From the NCBI GenBank assembly GCA_013288885.1, contig JABDBA010000003.1:95869-133620 (forward strand): a DNA stretch of 37,752 nt, given 5' to 3'. The translations under genes were made by a program, and so were the position numbers. Below the pieces are notes generated by a model. That model was not told where the DNA came from. It made no database searches and worked only from the letters and a program-made list of their open reading frames with translations. This document shows positions 26,230 through 35,484 of this stretch, one piece after another. Source of the stretch: Gammaproteobacteria bacterium (GTDB taxonomy: Bacteria > Pseudomonadota > Gammaproteobacteria > JABDBA01). Every line of letters begins with the position of its first letter. Positions within the stretch are counted from its first letter, which is position 1.

Positions 26230-27141
26230 TTAAATTATCACTGAACCTTCCACTGCTTGCAAAATTGCTTTGTGTGTTGCTAATGCTGCTAATGTACCCA
26301 CCACCATTTCATCGGCGGCAACACGATCTAACGACGCTGCAAAAACTACATCACCATCATAACGCGTAAATGCTGGCATAGTTGCGCGGGCAATTCCAGC
26401 GCTTGCCATCTTAGCAATGCGCGTTAACTGCGCACGCTGCAAAATCGCATTGGTGAAAACTGCAACTAAGGTTGTATTTTCACTACTAATGTCGGTTTTA
26501 CCAAAATGACCAGCCGATAATTCTTGCGGCATGTTAAGAAAACTGCCATCTTTTTTCTTCGCACCAGCAACCACTTGCCCTTGCTCGTTGATCACATCAC
26601 CCACGCTGTTAACGACAGCACACACTAACACTTGCAAACCATCGGGGCCTTCTAGCTGCGCAAAACCAAAACCACCGCTCATGATGTGATGGCCAGCGTG
26701 CATCCATTTACCAACGGTAGCACCCGTACCTACACCCACTCGGCCATGCATTGTATTATTTTTTTGCGCGTTTTGACAGGCTTGGTAAGCATCTTCTGGG
26801 CTGGGGAAATGCATACCATTCACACCAAAATCGTAAATATCTGCCGTCGGCACGAGCGGCACTAAACCATAACGCGTGACATAACCACGTTTATGTTCAA
26901 GCAACCATTGCATGACACCATTGGTTGCGCCCAAACCATAAGCACTGCCACCACCAAAAACTAAGGCGTCTATTTTCTCTACCGTCGCTGTGGGGTCAAT
27001 AATATTGACATCACGCGTTGCCGGTGCTGCGCCACACAAAGACCAACCACAAGCAGCGGGTTGCTCGAATAAAAATACAGTCACTCCTGTGCCTTTTGCT
27101 TGCAACGTGGTGTGGCCGATTTTAAGATTGTTGAAGTTCAT
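26230..27141 (-). CDS. P1 (DmpA/S58) family peptidase
   Basis: A 303-residue N-terminal-nucleophile-type hydrolase. It shows the family N-terminus KIGHTTLQAKGTGVTV, the glycine-rich VFGGGSAYGLGATNGVMQWL, VPTADIYDFGVNG and GVGTGATVGKW blocks, and the autoprocessing region with NTT (Asn222-Thr223-Thr224) in ENTTLVAVFTNA. Members cleave themselves before a Ser or Thr nucleophile and act as aminopeptidases or amidases, some on beta-amino-acid peptides. No signal peptide is seen, so it is cytosolic. The ATG overlaps the MscS gene stop (ATGA), placing it third in a tightly coupled operon with the permease and channel. The natural substrate cannot be told from sequence. Confidence 0.85.
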   Translation of the reverse strand: MNFNNLKIGHTTLQAKGTGVTVFLFEQPAACGWSLCGAAPATRDVNIIDPTATVEKIDALVFGGGSAYGLGATNGVMQWLLEHKRGYVTRYGLVPLVPTADIYDFGVNGMHFPSPEDAYQACQNAQKNNTMHGRVGVGTGATVGKWMHAGHHIMSGGFGFAQLEGPDGLQVLVCAVVNSVGDVINEQGQVVAGAKKKDGSFLNMPQELSAGHFGKTDISSENTTLVAVFTNAILQRAQLTRIAKMASAGIARATMPAFTRYDGDVVFAASLDRVAADEMVVGTLAALATHKAILQAVEGSVII

Positions 27142-30056
27142 TGATCACCCTCGCCCTCTCGATGATTGGGTGTCAGCAAAACCACCTCATGTGGGCTATC
27201 TGGCGCATTAATGCCTTCAGCTTTAAAGCGATCCCACATCGCCAACAACACTTTTGATTTAATTGAATTACGCGAATAAATCTTTTTCATATCAACATAA
27301 TATTCCACTTGAAATTCTAACAACACTTCATCCAAGCGTTTTAAATAAACCACAACGGCGGGCTTGGTTAATATTTCAGGAATGGTTTTAATCACTTCAA
27401 TAATAATTTTTTGCACGCGGTGCGGGTCATCGGTACGTGTTATTTTAAGTGGGATGATCGATCGCACCACGCTATCGCGATACGTCCAGTTGATAAAGGA
27501 TTGACTGAATACGTTCGCGTTCGGCACTAATAATTCTTGATGATCATCAGTCATGATCATCACTGCCCGCATACCAATATGTATTACTTCACCTTCATAG
27601 GCTCCCACAGTCACATAATCACCCACACGTAACGGACGCTCCATCAACAACAAAATTCCACTAACAAAATTATTTGCTAAATCACGTAAACCCAATGCAA
27701 TACCTAAAGCAAAGGTACTGGCAATCACCGTAAGCGCCGTTAAATTAATACCCACTAATTGCAAACCAAATAAAATAACTATCGCCACCATCGTGTATTG
27801 ACTAAACATACCTAAACTATTGCGCAACGAGACATCTTTGACACCAGCAAACATCCAACGATAGGTAAATTCACGCGTCCAGCGTGCGACCCACACTAAA
27901 ACAACAATCGTTAACCACAGTTCAATAAAGCTAACCGGTGTTATCACGCTACCCGCTAAGGTAAATAAATGCAGCGTGAGGAAAGCATCAAGATGGGTGA
28001 CTGCCCATGAATGCGGCCCCCAACCATACCAGGCAAATAACACCGCCAGCGCTGTCCAAATCAATACTAATTTTAAAATTAAATGAATAGGTTTTAATAT
28101 GGCTTGTGTCCACAACCAGCCATTTTTTGATGCACGAACTAAATACTCTGATGCCACGCGAATAAGTTCACTGAGTAAACCGCCAGCAAATAAAAAGCCA
28201 GTTAATACGATTAAAAATATTCCTTGATAAGCCGCAATACTCCACGCCAGCTCTACGTAACCTACCAACCCGATTAACGCATTGATTAATAACGACAATG
28301 GAATTATTAAACCTAACCAACGCACCATTTGTTTTACATACGGCCGACTTGCTTCTAAGGTTTTGCCCAACAATTCCGGCAAGACAAACCAAGCGCGCAA
28401 TAACACCACTGCAATGCCCAGCAAAAACAACATGAATAAACGGCGGAATAAATCTTGCACATCATAAGCCACCGGCAATTGATGTACTAAAACAGTCATC
28501 GCTGTTAATACACCACCTACAATCAATGCCCATTTCAAGCGGAAATAAAATTTCACATCATATTCATTACCATCGGCAAGCCCTTCTACTAATAAATTTT
28601 TGGCGATGCCAATAACTAAGCTAAACACAATAAACACCAAAGCCAAACTGATAACCAAACTAAATGTCAGCATCGACATTTGTAGCAACACCAACAAACC
28701 GAGCAATGCGGCAAACAACATTAAAAAAGTTAAATGACTACGCATGATCCGTAAAAAGACTAATAACACCTGATTAGTAAAAAAGCGTTCACTGCGTTGT
28801 GATAATACCGCAATGGCCGAGGTTAAATTACGTCGCGCTTGCTTCCATACTACCGCCCAAATCAACGCAGCGATAATACCAACGACCCATTGCCAAACTT
28901 GCGCTGTAATTACAGCATCTACTAAAATCTTGGCTAAATTGCTCACTCCTTGCCAAGTTAACAAAGGTACTTGCAGCAATCTCTTGCCTAACATTAACCA
29001 AGCTTGCCGATCAAACCCTGGCAAACCTTGGCGACTAGATAACTGTTGATTTAATTGGCGGGTAATATTTTCTTTGTAGGAAATCGCATTTTTTAACAGA
29101 TCGCTGGTGGATTTTAATTGGTCTTGATAGCCCATCAATAAGCCGTTGATCATTTGCAAATTAGCTTGCCCAACATTCAGCGCTAACATACCACTATCCA
29201 TGCTCTCTGCATTTACTTTTATCCGTGCTTGTAACACTTCGATTTTACTCTCTAACATATGCTTTACATCGACCAACTCTTTTATAAGTTGCGTCGTTTG
29301 ATCTTGCATATCGTTAAGCGTAGTGAGAGAAATAGTTTGCCCAGGCACTAATGTTAAGCGTTCTAAATGATTATGTGATCGAGTTAAATCAAGCTGGATC
29401 TGATTGATATTACTTTTTTCTTCCGCCTCAAAAACCTGCATTTCCAAATGCATATAATCAGGGTTTGTTAAATATTGCCCTGGCCCACCCGCCGCCTGCA
29501 TCTGTTTATTGAGTGCTTGCAAATGCGTCAACCACTGATCTTGCTGCTGTTGCATATCAGCAGCAAATTGATCGAGTGCATTTTGCCGTTGTTGTTGTTT
29601 TTGCGACAAAAATTTAGCTTGTAATTGTGCTTTCCAATTTTGTACGGCTTGTAAATTTTGCTGTGCCAGATTTTGCGTTTGCTGTAACAATGTTACGCGC
29701 TGTTGCTGCAACTTCAATAAATTATTCTGTAGGCGTAAATTATCCTGCATTTGCAAATTCATCGCTGGCGAATTAACGGTAACCGCCGCAGTACCCACCG
29801 CATTGTTATGTAACGCATCTGCCAAACCGTCGATATTATTTTGTGTGAGACTCACTGCTTGTTTGGCAGCATTCAAAGTCAGCGTCATCTCTTGTAAATC
29901 AGCTTGTGCTAACGATATCAAGACATCAGCACGCTTGAGGGAAAGTTCACTGACAGGTTGATCTTTTTCAGCGCAAACACCTGGCGTCGACAATCCTAGT
30001 GCAATTATTGCTATAGAAAAAATCAGTAATAAACGGATCAATAAAATTTTTTTCAT
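27138..30056 (-). CDS. Large MscS-family mechanosensitive channel (MscK/YbdG-like architecture)
   Basis: A 972-residue inner-membrane channel. A signal peptide (to about residue 29) leads into a long Gln-rich periplasmic coiled-coil region (about 35-350), then roughly ten membrane helices (about 385-790). The conserved MscS pore and beta domain follows: FALGIALGLRDLANNFVSGILLLMERPLRVGDYVTV and the LVPNANVFSQSFINWTYRD segment. Such channels release solutes on hypo-osmotic shock; those with large periplasmic domains may be ion-gated. It overlaps the permease stop (ATGA) and its own stop overlaps the P1 peptidase start. Co-translation with an amino-acid transporter suggests a role tied to solute balance. 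Confidence 0.9.
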   Translation of the reverse strand: MKKILLIRLLLIFSIAIIALGLSTPGVCAEKDQPVSELSLKRADVLISLAQADLQEMTLTLNAAKQAVSLTQNNIDGLADALHNNAVGTAAVTVNSPAMNLQMQDNLRLQNNLLKLQQQRVTLLQQTQNLAQQNLQAVQNWKAQLQAKFLSQKQQQRQNALDQFAADMQQQQDQWLTHLQALNKQMQAAGGPGQYLTNPDYMHLEMQVFEAEEKSNINQIQLDLTRSHNHLERLTLVPGQTISLTTLNDMQDQTTQLIKELVDVKHMLESKIEVLQARIKVNAESMDSGMLALNVGQANLQMINGLLMGYQDQLKSTSDLLKNAISYKENITRQLNQQLSSRQGLPGFDRQAWLMLGKRLLQVPLLTWQGVSNLAKILVDAVITAQVWQWVVGIIAALIWAVVWKQARRNLTSAIAVLSQRSERFFTNQVLLVFLRIMRSHLTFLMLFAALLGLLVLLQMSMLTFSLVISLALVFIVFSLVIGIAKNLLVEGLADGNEYDVKFYFRLKWALIVGGVLTAMTVLVHQLPVAYDVQDLFRRLFMLFLLGIAVVLLRAWFVLPELLGKTLEASRPYVKQMVRWLGLIIPLSLLINALIGLVGYVELAWSIAAYQGIFLIVLTGFLFAGGLLSELIRVASEYLVRASKNGWLWTQAILKPIHLILKLVLIWTALAVLFAWYGWGPHSWAVTHLDAFLTLHLFTLAGSVITPVSFIELWLTIVVLVWVARWTREFTYRWMFAGVKDVSLRNSLGMFSQYTMVAIVILFGLQLVGINLTALTVIASTFALGIALGLRDLANNFVSGILLLMERPLRVGDYVTVGAYEGEVIHIGMRAVMIMTDDHQELLVPNANVFSQSFINWTYRDSVVRSIIPLKITRTDDPHRVQKIIIEVIKTIPEILTKPAVVVYLKRLDEVLLEFQVEYYVDMKKIYSRNSIKSKVLLAMWDRFKAEGINAPDSPHEVVLLTPNHREGEGDQ

Positions 30057-31366
30057 TTTGAATTATATTTCATCCAAGCAAAAACAGGCACGCTGCTAAA
30101 AAATAATAAACAACCATAAAATACGGTTTGTTCCCCTGAACCAATAATCGTCCAGAACGCATAAATGCCCGCTAAAATAGCGATAATGGAAGAACCCAAC
30201 AAACGTTTACCATTAAAGCGTTCCCGGTCACGCACAAAAATAACCAGTTCAGCCATAGTGGTAAAAAAATAGGGGATCAAAGAAGATAATGTGGCCAATA
30301 AAATAATAAAAGTAAATTGTTTGACTAAGCCTTGACCCAGCGTTAAGAACAATAAAAACGTAATGAGCACACTCGTAAAAATAAGCCCAAACGCCGGTGT
30401 GCCAAAACGTGATTCCTTAGCAAACGGTTGTGGAAATAAACCATCGCGTGCTGCTGCCATGGGAATTTGCCCTTGCAATAATGTCCAACCATTTAGTGCG
30501 CCAAAGCAGGAAACAATCGCACCCACTGCAATTAACATGCCACCCATTGGGCCAAAAATAATGCGTGCTGCATCGGCATAAGGTGCTGTCGAGTGCGCTA
30601 ATTGAGCAGTGGGGATAATACCCATCACAGCTATTGTGCTTAAAATGTAAACCACTGCCGCAATTAAAATACCTAAAATTGTCGCACGCGCAATATTCTT
30701 GTGCGGATCTTTGACTGAATCTGCAGGTACGGTAGCAGACTCAAGACCAATAAAAGCCCATAGCGTGAGCGTCGCAGCACCCGTTAATGCAGAAAAATTC
30801 GAATGGCCGGTGATATTAAAATTTTCTAAATTATGAGGCTGTACAAACAGCAACCCTAATGTAGCAACCAACAATAGCGGCAATAGTTTTAATACCGTAG
30901 TCACCAACTGCAACATGCCTGCGCGGTGAATGCCTAATACATTGATCAAGGTCATCAACCAAACGGCCCCTGCACTAACAAAAAAAGCATAATGATGGTT
31001 AGTGCTTAATGCAGGCCAAAACACCCCTAAATATCCGGCAAAAGCTACGGCAATGGCAGCATTACCAACCCACAACGCAATCCAATAATTATAGGCCATC
31101 TGAAAACCGACAAAATCACCAAAAGCTTCGCGGCAATAAGCATACGGCCCACCAATACGCGGAATAATCGTCGAAAGCTTGGCGAATACCAGCCCGATCA
31201 ACAATGCACCCACTGCGGTAAAACACCAGGCTAAGATGCTAATGCTGCCAAAACCTGCGAGCGAGGCAGGCAGCAAAAAAATACCTGAACCAATCATGTT
31301 ACCGGTCACTAATGCCGTTAACATCCATAAACCCAACCTTTTGTGTGCTGGCGGATTAGTTATCAT
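30053..31366 (-). CDS. APC-superfamily amino-acid permease/antiporter (PotE/AdiC-like)
   Basis: A 437-residue, 12-helix transporter. It starts KRLGLWMLTALVTGNMIGSGIFLLP, the APC helix-1 substrate-binding GSGIF motif, and has GGPYAYCREAFG and AFIGLESATVPADSVKDPHKNIARAT typical of the basic amino acid/polyamine antiporter group. The substrate is not determined by sequence. I place the start at 31364-31366 rather than an upstream in-frame codon at 31423, because the likely promoter starts transcription near 31399, inside that extension. The ribosome binding site is weak (GGAT far upstream). First gene of the permease-channel-peptidase operon. Confidence 0.87.
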   Translation of the reverse strand: MITNPPAHKRLGLWMLTALVTGNMIGSGIFLLPASLAGFGSISILAWCFTAVGALLIGLVFAKLSTIIPRIGGPYAYCREAFGDFVGFQMAYNYWIALWVGNAAIAVAFAGYLGVFWPALSTNHHYAFFVSAGAVWLMTLINVLGIHRAGMLQLVTTVLKLLPLLLVATLGLLFVQPHNLENFNITGHSNFSALTGAATLTLWAFIGLESATVPADSVKDPHKNIARATILGILIAAVVYILSTIAVMGIIPTAQLAHSTAPYADAARIIFGPMGGMLIAVGAIVSCFGALNGWTLLQGQIPMAAARDGLFPQPFAKESRFGTPAFGLIFTSVLITFLLFLTLGQGLVKQFTFIILLATLSSLIPYFFTTMAELVIFVRDRERFNGKRLLGSSIIAILAGIYAFWTIIGSGEQTVFYGCLLFFSSVPVFAWMKYNSK

Positions 31367-31405
31367 ATAAGCTATTATCCTGAGTGTATATTTGATAGGC
31401 TGCCC

Positions 31406-31434
31406 ATTATAACTACAAATCACCTAGTTACCAA
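31406..31434 (-). promoter_or_regulatory. Promoter of the permease-channel-peptidase operon
   Basis: On the minus strand TTGGTA (31434-31429), 17 nt, then a perfect TATAAT (31411-31406). Start of transcription would be about 31399, leaving a 33-nt leader before the permease ATG. The -35 box lies 4 nt from the ATG of rsmI on the other strand, so the two genes share a very compact divergent region. Confidence 0.65.
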
Positions 31435-31437
31435 ACC

Positions 31438-32274
31438 ATGAATAGAGGATCCTTATATATCGTCGCTACCCCCATAGGCAACCTCAATGATATGAGTGCA
31501 CGGGCGGTTGAAACTTTGCGCGCGGTGGCGCTGATTGCCGCTGAGGATACGCGCCATAGTAGCCGACTTTTGCAGCATTTTGGCATCAATACCCCCATGC
31601 AATCGCTGCATGATTTCAATGAAACCGAACGGGTAGAAAAAATACTGGCGCAACTGGGTCATGGTGCATCGGTAGCGTTAATTAGTGATGCAGGCACGCC
31701 CCTAATCAGCGACCCTGGCTATAGGCTAGTGCAAATGGCACGCGCGCAAGGGTTTGAGGTCGTTCCCATCCCCGGCCCTTGTGCTTTGATTGCAGCTTTG
31801 TGCGCTGCGGGCCTGCCTTCAGACCGCTTTATCTTTGAAGGATTTTTACCTGCGAAAGCCAATGCACGCCAACAGCATTTAAAATCCTTGCAAAATGAAA
31901 TTCGTACATTAATATTCTACGAAGCGCCCCATCGCATTTTAGTCGCTATTGAAGACATGATGCTGATATTTGGCGCTGACCGTGTTGCCGTGATTGCACG
32001 CGAACTTACCAAGACGTTTGAAACCATTAAAGATGGCACGCTGAAAGATTTGCACGATTGGTTAATAGCCGATTTGAACCAGCAAAAAGGTGAATTTGTG
32101 ATCTTGGTGAAAGGCGCTGAGAAATCAGCACCGGATGAAAATGATCCCGCATTAACGATTTTAGATATTTTATTAACTGAGTTACCGGTAAAACAAGCGG
32201 CGCAATTAGCGAGTAAAATTACCGGTGTGAAAAAAAATTGGTTGTATGAACAGGCTTTGAGGAAAAAATTATGA
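31438..32274 (+). CDS. rsmI: 16S rRNA (cytidine1402-2'-O)-methyltransferase RsmI
   Basis: A 278-residue SAM-dependent enzyme that 2'-O-methylates C1402 at the 30S decoding centre. It has the N-terminal [28 protein letters not shown], the [17 protein letters not shown] loop, [12 protein letters not shown] and YEAPHRI motifs, and normal length. The C-terminal helical module ends [14 protein letters not shown]. No Shine-Dalgarno precedes the ATG and no convincing promoter of its own was found. Its stop overlaps the tyrS ATG (ATGA). Confidence 0.95.
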   Translation: MNRGSLYIVATPIGNLNDMSARAVETLRAVALIAAEDTRHSSRLLQHFGINTPMQSLHDFNETERVEKILAQLGHGASVALISDAGTPLISDPGYRLVQMARAQGFEVVPIPGPCALIAALCAAGLPSDRFIFEGFLPAKANARQQHLKSLQNEIRTLIFYEAPHRILVAIEDMMLIFGADRVAVIARELTKTFETIKDGTLKDLHDWLIADLNQQKGEFVILVKGAEKSAPDENDPALTILDILLTELPVKQAAQLASKITGVKKNWLYEQALRKKL

Positions 32275-33464
32275 CTACACCTTTCGACCTTATTCATCGC
32301 GGCACAGAAGAAATTCTTTTGGCCGATGAATTAAGAGAACGTTTAAATTCGGGCAAACGCTTGCGCATTAAAGCAGGCTTTGATCCTTCTGCGCCTGATT
32401 TGCATTTAGGGCATACTGTGTTAATCAATAAATTGCGGCAATTTCAAGACTTAGGGCACGAAGTGATTTTCTTAATCGGTGATTTCACTGGCATGATCGG
32501 CGATCCATCTGGCAAAAATTCCACCCGCCCAGTGCTTACGCCTGAAGCAGTGCAAGCCAATGCCGAAACTTATGCTAAACAAGTTTTTAAAATTTTAGAC
32601 CCAGAAAAAACCCAAGTTAAATTTAATTCCGAATGGTTAGGTCAATTTACCGCCGTTGATTTAATTAAACTCGCCGCCACACACACTGTCGCACGCATGT
32701 TAGAACGCGATGATTTTCACAAACGTTACAACAGCCAGCAACCGATCGCCATCCATGAATTTTTGTACCCCTTATTGCAAGGTTATGATTCGGTAGCTCT
32801 GGAAGCAGATGTCGAACTCGGCGGCACTGATCAAAAATTTAATTTGCTGATGGGCCGTGAGTTGCAAAAACATTTTAACAAACAACCACAAGTGGTGATT
32901 ACACTGCCGTTAATCGAAGGCCTGGACGGCATCAATAAAATGTCGAAATCGCTAAATAATTACATCGGCATTACCGAAGCGCCGAAAGAAATGTTCGGTA
33001 AAATTATGTCAATTTCAGATGAACTGATGTGGCGTTATTTTGAATTGCTTTCTTTAGATAAATCATCGGCAGAAATTCAACAAATGCGTGCCGCCGCACA
33101 AGCAGGCACAGCCAACCCACGCAATTTTAAAGTGGAATTGGCCATGGAAATCATCACGCGCTTTCATGATAAACAACAAGCACAAGCCGCATTAGAAGAT
33201 TTTGAACTGAGATTTAAAAAAGGCGAAATGCCCACAGAAATTCCCGCAGTTACTTTGCAAGCCGTAGGCGGTGAAATTGCGATTGCCTTATTACTAAAAG
33301 ACGCCGATTTAACACCCAGTACCTCTGAAGCTATACGCATGATCAAAGCCGGTGCAGTCAAAATCGACGGCGAAAAAATTACAGACACCCACTTAAAAAT
33401 TAAAACCGGCACTGAGCATGTTTACCAAGTTGGCAAGCGGAAGTTTGCCCGTGTCAAAGTATAA
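32271..33464 (+). CDS. tyrS: Tyrosyl-tRNA synthetase
   Basis: A 397-residue class I aminoacyl-tRNA synthetase for tRNA-Tyr. The HIGH-type motif is HLGH (45-48), the KMSKS loop is intact (223-227), and an S4-like RNA-binding domain ends the protein (about 335-397, [19 protein letters not shown]). The shorter form with [24 protein letters not shown] is the type found in Pseudomonas-like bacteria. It is translationally coupled to rsmI (ATGA). Its stop is immediately adjacent to the stop of the convergent ankyrin gene, with no base between them. Confidence 0.96.
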   Translation: MTTPFDLIHRGTEEILLADELRERLNSGKRLRIKAGFDPSAPDLHLGHTVLINKLRQFQDLGHEVIFLIGDFTGMIGDPSGKNSTRPVLTPEAVQANAETYAKQVFKILDPEKTQVKFNSEWLGQFTAVDLIKLAATHTVARMLERDDFHKRYNSQQPIAIHEFLYPLLQGYDSVALEADVELGGTDQKFNLLMGRELQKHFNKQPQVVITLPLIEGLDGINKMSKSLNNYIGITEAPKEMFGKIMSISDELMWRYFELLSLDKSSAEIQQMRAAAQAGTANPRNFKVELAMEIITRFHDKQQAQAALEDFELRFKKGEMPTEIPAVTLQAVGGEIAIALLLKDADLTPSTSEAIRMIKAGAVKIDGEKITDTHLKIKTGTEHVYQVGKRKFARVKV

Positions 33465-34616
33465 TTAACTCGGGATGTATTTTGTAGCAAACGGTGTAGC
33501 TGCTGTTGTTTTACTTTTTTCCATTTCAGCTACCTCTGCTTGCGCTGTGCTTACCTGCGCTGTTATTTCTTTTAGCGCGGCCGCAAATTTAGTTTCAAGA
33601 AAGGCAAAATTATCACCTTTACAGTCAAAGAAAATTCTATTATCAAATGCAAGCCATTCATTTTTTGTTTGGCCCAGTTGTTTAGTAATAGCTTTCTCAG
33701 TTTTACCATGTTTGTTTTGCAGAAGATAGCCCTCGGCATCTTGTAACTGCTCTCGTTGCTGTTTTAACTGATTATATATGCCAATCCATTCGGCCCTTAG
33801 ATTTTTTCGAGCTAACTGCCCACGCAAACTATCTACAACACCTGTCAATTCGCCACTTATTTTATTATTGTATTGAATATCTCGATCAATTTCTTCATCT
33901 TTATTTTCTAACTGCGACGAAGCTTGCGACGCCGCTAGAAATGGAGGCGGATATGGACCCGTCGATTTTGGGAGTGAAAACGGATCAGCAGATGAACGAC
34001 TAGAACCATGCGAACTTGTTGATGCAGATGTTGAAGAACTAGGGCCTGAAGCTGAAGGAGGATTTCTAGGAGCTATAGTCCGTGCCACTAAAGAAGCTAC
34101 GCTTGGCGCAGAGAATTGCTTATTCAATTGTTGAATTTCCCTTCTACTATTTTCTAAACTTTTCTCATTAATAAGTCGCAATATCTCATCTTTATTTTGA
34201 CTCTGGCCTTGTGTTGCGTATACAAGGTCATACGCAGTTTTACCATCATTATTTGTTTTATCTACATCAATATTGGGCTGCGCTAAAAGAAGTTTTGTCG
34301 TGTTAAGGTCTAACTTACGCCCTGCCGCATAATGTAGTGCCGTATCTCCCAAAAAATCTTTCTCGTTAACATCGGGAATTAGGTTATTATTATCTGCAAA
34401 ATATTTTCGCACCTCAAACTTAACACTAGGGGTTGTGAAAGCATAAAAAAATGGGGTTACGCCACCACCTAGCCCATCGCCTATACGAACTCCGCTCCAA
34501 TTATTTTGAAGCTGAGCAACATATTGTTTTATTTTCACCATATCACCTGAATTTATTGCACTCTTTAATTGTGCTATTACTCCTGCTTCATTCTTTGACC
34601 CCGGATCTGCTAACAT
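33465..34616 (-). CDS. Ankyrin-repeat and coiled-coil protein, possible secreted effector
   Basis: About 383 residues from the ATG at 34614-34616, which has AAGAGG 8 nt upstream; GTG and ATG codons up to 9 nt earlier are too close to that site. Using the longer numbering, ankyrin-like repeats cover about 54-150 (best: DFLGDTALHYAAGRKLDLNTTKLLL without gaps, then NNDGKTAYDLVYA). A Ser/Pro-rich linker spans 186-230, and helical coiled-coil segments lie at about 238-300 and 345-375. There is no signal peptide or membrane helix. Soluble ankyrin proteins of this build in Legionellales are often Dot/Icm type IV effectors, but secretion is not shown by the sequence. Function is unknown. Confidence 0.75.
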   Translation of the reverse strand: MLADPGSKNEAGVIAQLKSAINSGDMVKIKQYVAQLQNNWSGVRIGDGLGGGVTPFFYAFTTPSVKFEVRKYFADNNNLIPDVNEKDFLGDTALHYAAGRKLDLNTTKLLLAQPNIDVDKTNNDGKTAYDLVYATQGQSQNKDEILRLINEKSLENSRREIQQLNKQFSAPSVASLVARTIAPRNPPSASGPSSSTSASTSSHGSSRSSADPFSLPKSTGPYPPPFLAASQASSQLENKDEEIDRDIQYNNKISGELTGVVDSLRGQLARKNLRAEWIGIYNQLKQQREQLQDAEGYLLQNKHGKTEKAITKQLGQTKNEWLAFDNRIFFDCKGDNFAFLETKFAAALKEITAQVSTAQAEVAEMEKSKTTAATPFATKYIPS

Positions 34617-34679
34617 TGCCATCACCTCTTCTAAATGAGTTTATTGTCCACACTATTGTAAACAAAAACCTTAAAGAAA

Positions 34680-34736
34680 AATAGGGGTCACATCTGGAAT
34701 TAGGACAGCCAGAAATCAATTTATGTCCCTCCTATT
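34680..34736. repeat. 57-nt nested imperfect palindrome between the ankyrin and MNT genes
   Basis: Outer arms 34680-34693 and 34723-34736 match as inverted repeats at 11 of 14 positions (AATAGG...ACAT). Inside them CTGG (34694-34697) pairs with CCAG (34709-34712). This could be a REP/RAYT-type or MITE-like element, or a bidirectional hairpin. It ends just upstream of the MNT promoter. Confidence 0.45.
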
Positions 34737-34739
34737 CTC

Positions 34740-34769
34740 TTGCAAACTAATACTTAACCATCCTATACT
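34740..34769 (+). promoter_or_regulatory. Promoter of the MNT/HEPN cassette, leaderless geometry
   Basis: TTGCAA (34740-34745), 18 nt, TATACT (34764-34769). The -10 box ends 7 nt before the ATG at 34777, so transcription should start at or one base from the A of the start codon. No Shine-Dalgarno is present. Confidence 0.55.
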
Positions 34770-34776
34770 GTAAAAC

Positions 34777-35070
34777 ATGAAAATCACCGATTATCGCTTT
34801 TTGCAAAAACTAGCAGGGTTGCCCTTTGTGGAAGCAATTTGGCTCTATGGTTCACGTGCACGCGGCGATCATCGCGAGCGCTCTGATATTGATTTAGCCA
34901 TCATTTGCCCGCAGGCCACTAACGGAGATTGGCTTAAATTATTAGACATTATTGATGATGCCGATACGTTACTCAAAATTGATTGTGTGCGTTTCGATGA
35001 ACTTGCAGCCGATGAACCAATACGAGAAAATATACTCCGCGATAAAATTATATTGTTTGAAAGGAACTAA
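34777..35070 (+). CDS. MNT-type nucleotidyltransferase (MntA-like antitoxin), first of two
   Basis: A 97-residue minimal nucleotidyltransferase of the HI0073 type. The catalytic signature GSX10DXD is exact: Gly25-Ser26 through Asp37-Ile-Asp39 (YGSRARG...SDIDLAII). In characterised pairs such proteins AMPylate the tyrosine of the partner HEPN RNase and so silence it. It begins directly at the predicted transcription start. The HEPN gene follows after 1 nt, with AAGGA inside the end of this gene. Confidence 0.85.
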   Translation: MKITDYRFLQKLAGLPFVEAIWLYGSRARGDHRERSDIDLAIICPQATNGDWLKLLDIIDDADTLLKIDCVRFDELAADEPIRENILRDKIILFERN

Positions 35071-35071
35071 A

Positions 35072-35470
35072 ATGCTAAACCCGCACGTCACTGAAAATTT
35101 TCATAATCTACATGAGGCATTGAATCGTTTAGAAGAAACCTTATCTGAACCCGCCGATAAAAATCGTTATATTATTGATGCCACTATTCACCGTTTTGAA
35201 TTTTGTATAGAACTCTTCTGGAAAAACTTCAAAAATTTTGCGGCAGTAGAAGGCAAAGAAGCACTTTCACCCAAACAAGCAGTTGCTATTGCTTATCAAA
35301 TGAAGTGGTTTGACGCTGAATCTCTCTGGCTTAATATGTTAAACGATCGCAATGAAACCCCTCATACTTATAAAAAAATAAAAGCCGATGAAATATACCA
35401 ACACATCAAAAATTATTATCCAGAAATGCGTAAAACTTATGAGCGATTAAAGAAAACTTATTCATTGTAA
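35072..35470 (+). CDS. HEPN protein of the HI0074 type (HepT-like), first of two
   Basis: A 132-residue helical protein. The start at 35072 has AAGGA 7 nt upstream; a longer frame overlapping the MNT gene is rejected. The RNase motif RX4HXY is complete: Arg93, His98, Tyr100 (DRNETPHTY), and LNDRN-x3-HTY is the signature of the nucleotidyltransferase substrate-binding HI0074 family. It would form the toxin or RNase half of a pair with the upstream MNT protein. The end is KKTYSL, 14 nt before the next gene. Confidence 0.85.
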   Translation: MLNPHVTENFHNLHEALNRLEETLSEPADKNRYIIDATIHRFEFCIELFWKNFKNFAAVEGKEALSPKQAVAIAYQMKWFDAESLWLNMLNDRNETPHTYKKIKADEIYQHIKNYYPEMRKTYERLKKTYSL

Positions 35471-35484
35471 AAAGGCATCCAAAA

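Noticed and set aside
31367..31423. 19-codon N-terminal extension of the APC permease
   Set aside because: The only good promoter predicts transcription starting near 31399, inside this extension, and APC proteins normally begin shortly before helix 1.
34952..35071. 40-codon N-terminal extension of the first HEPN protein
   Set aside because: It runs inside the MNT gene in another frame, while AAGGA precedes the ATG at 35072 and family length fits the shorter form.
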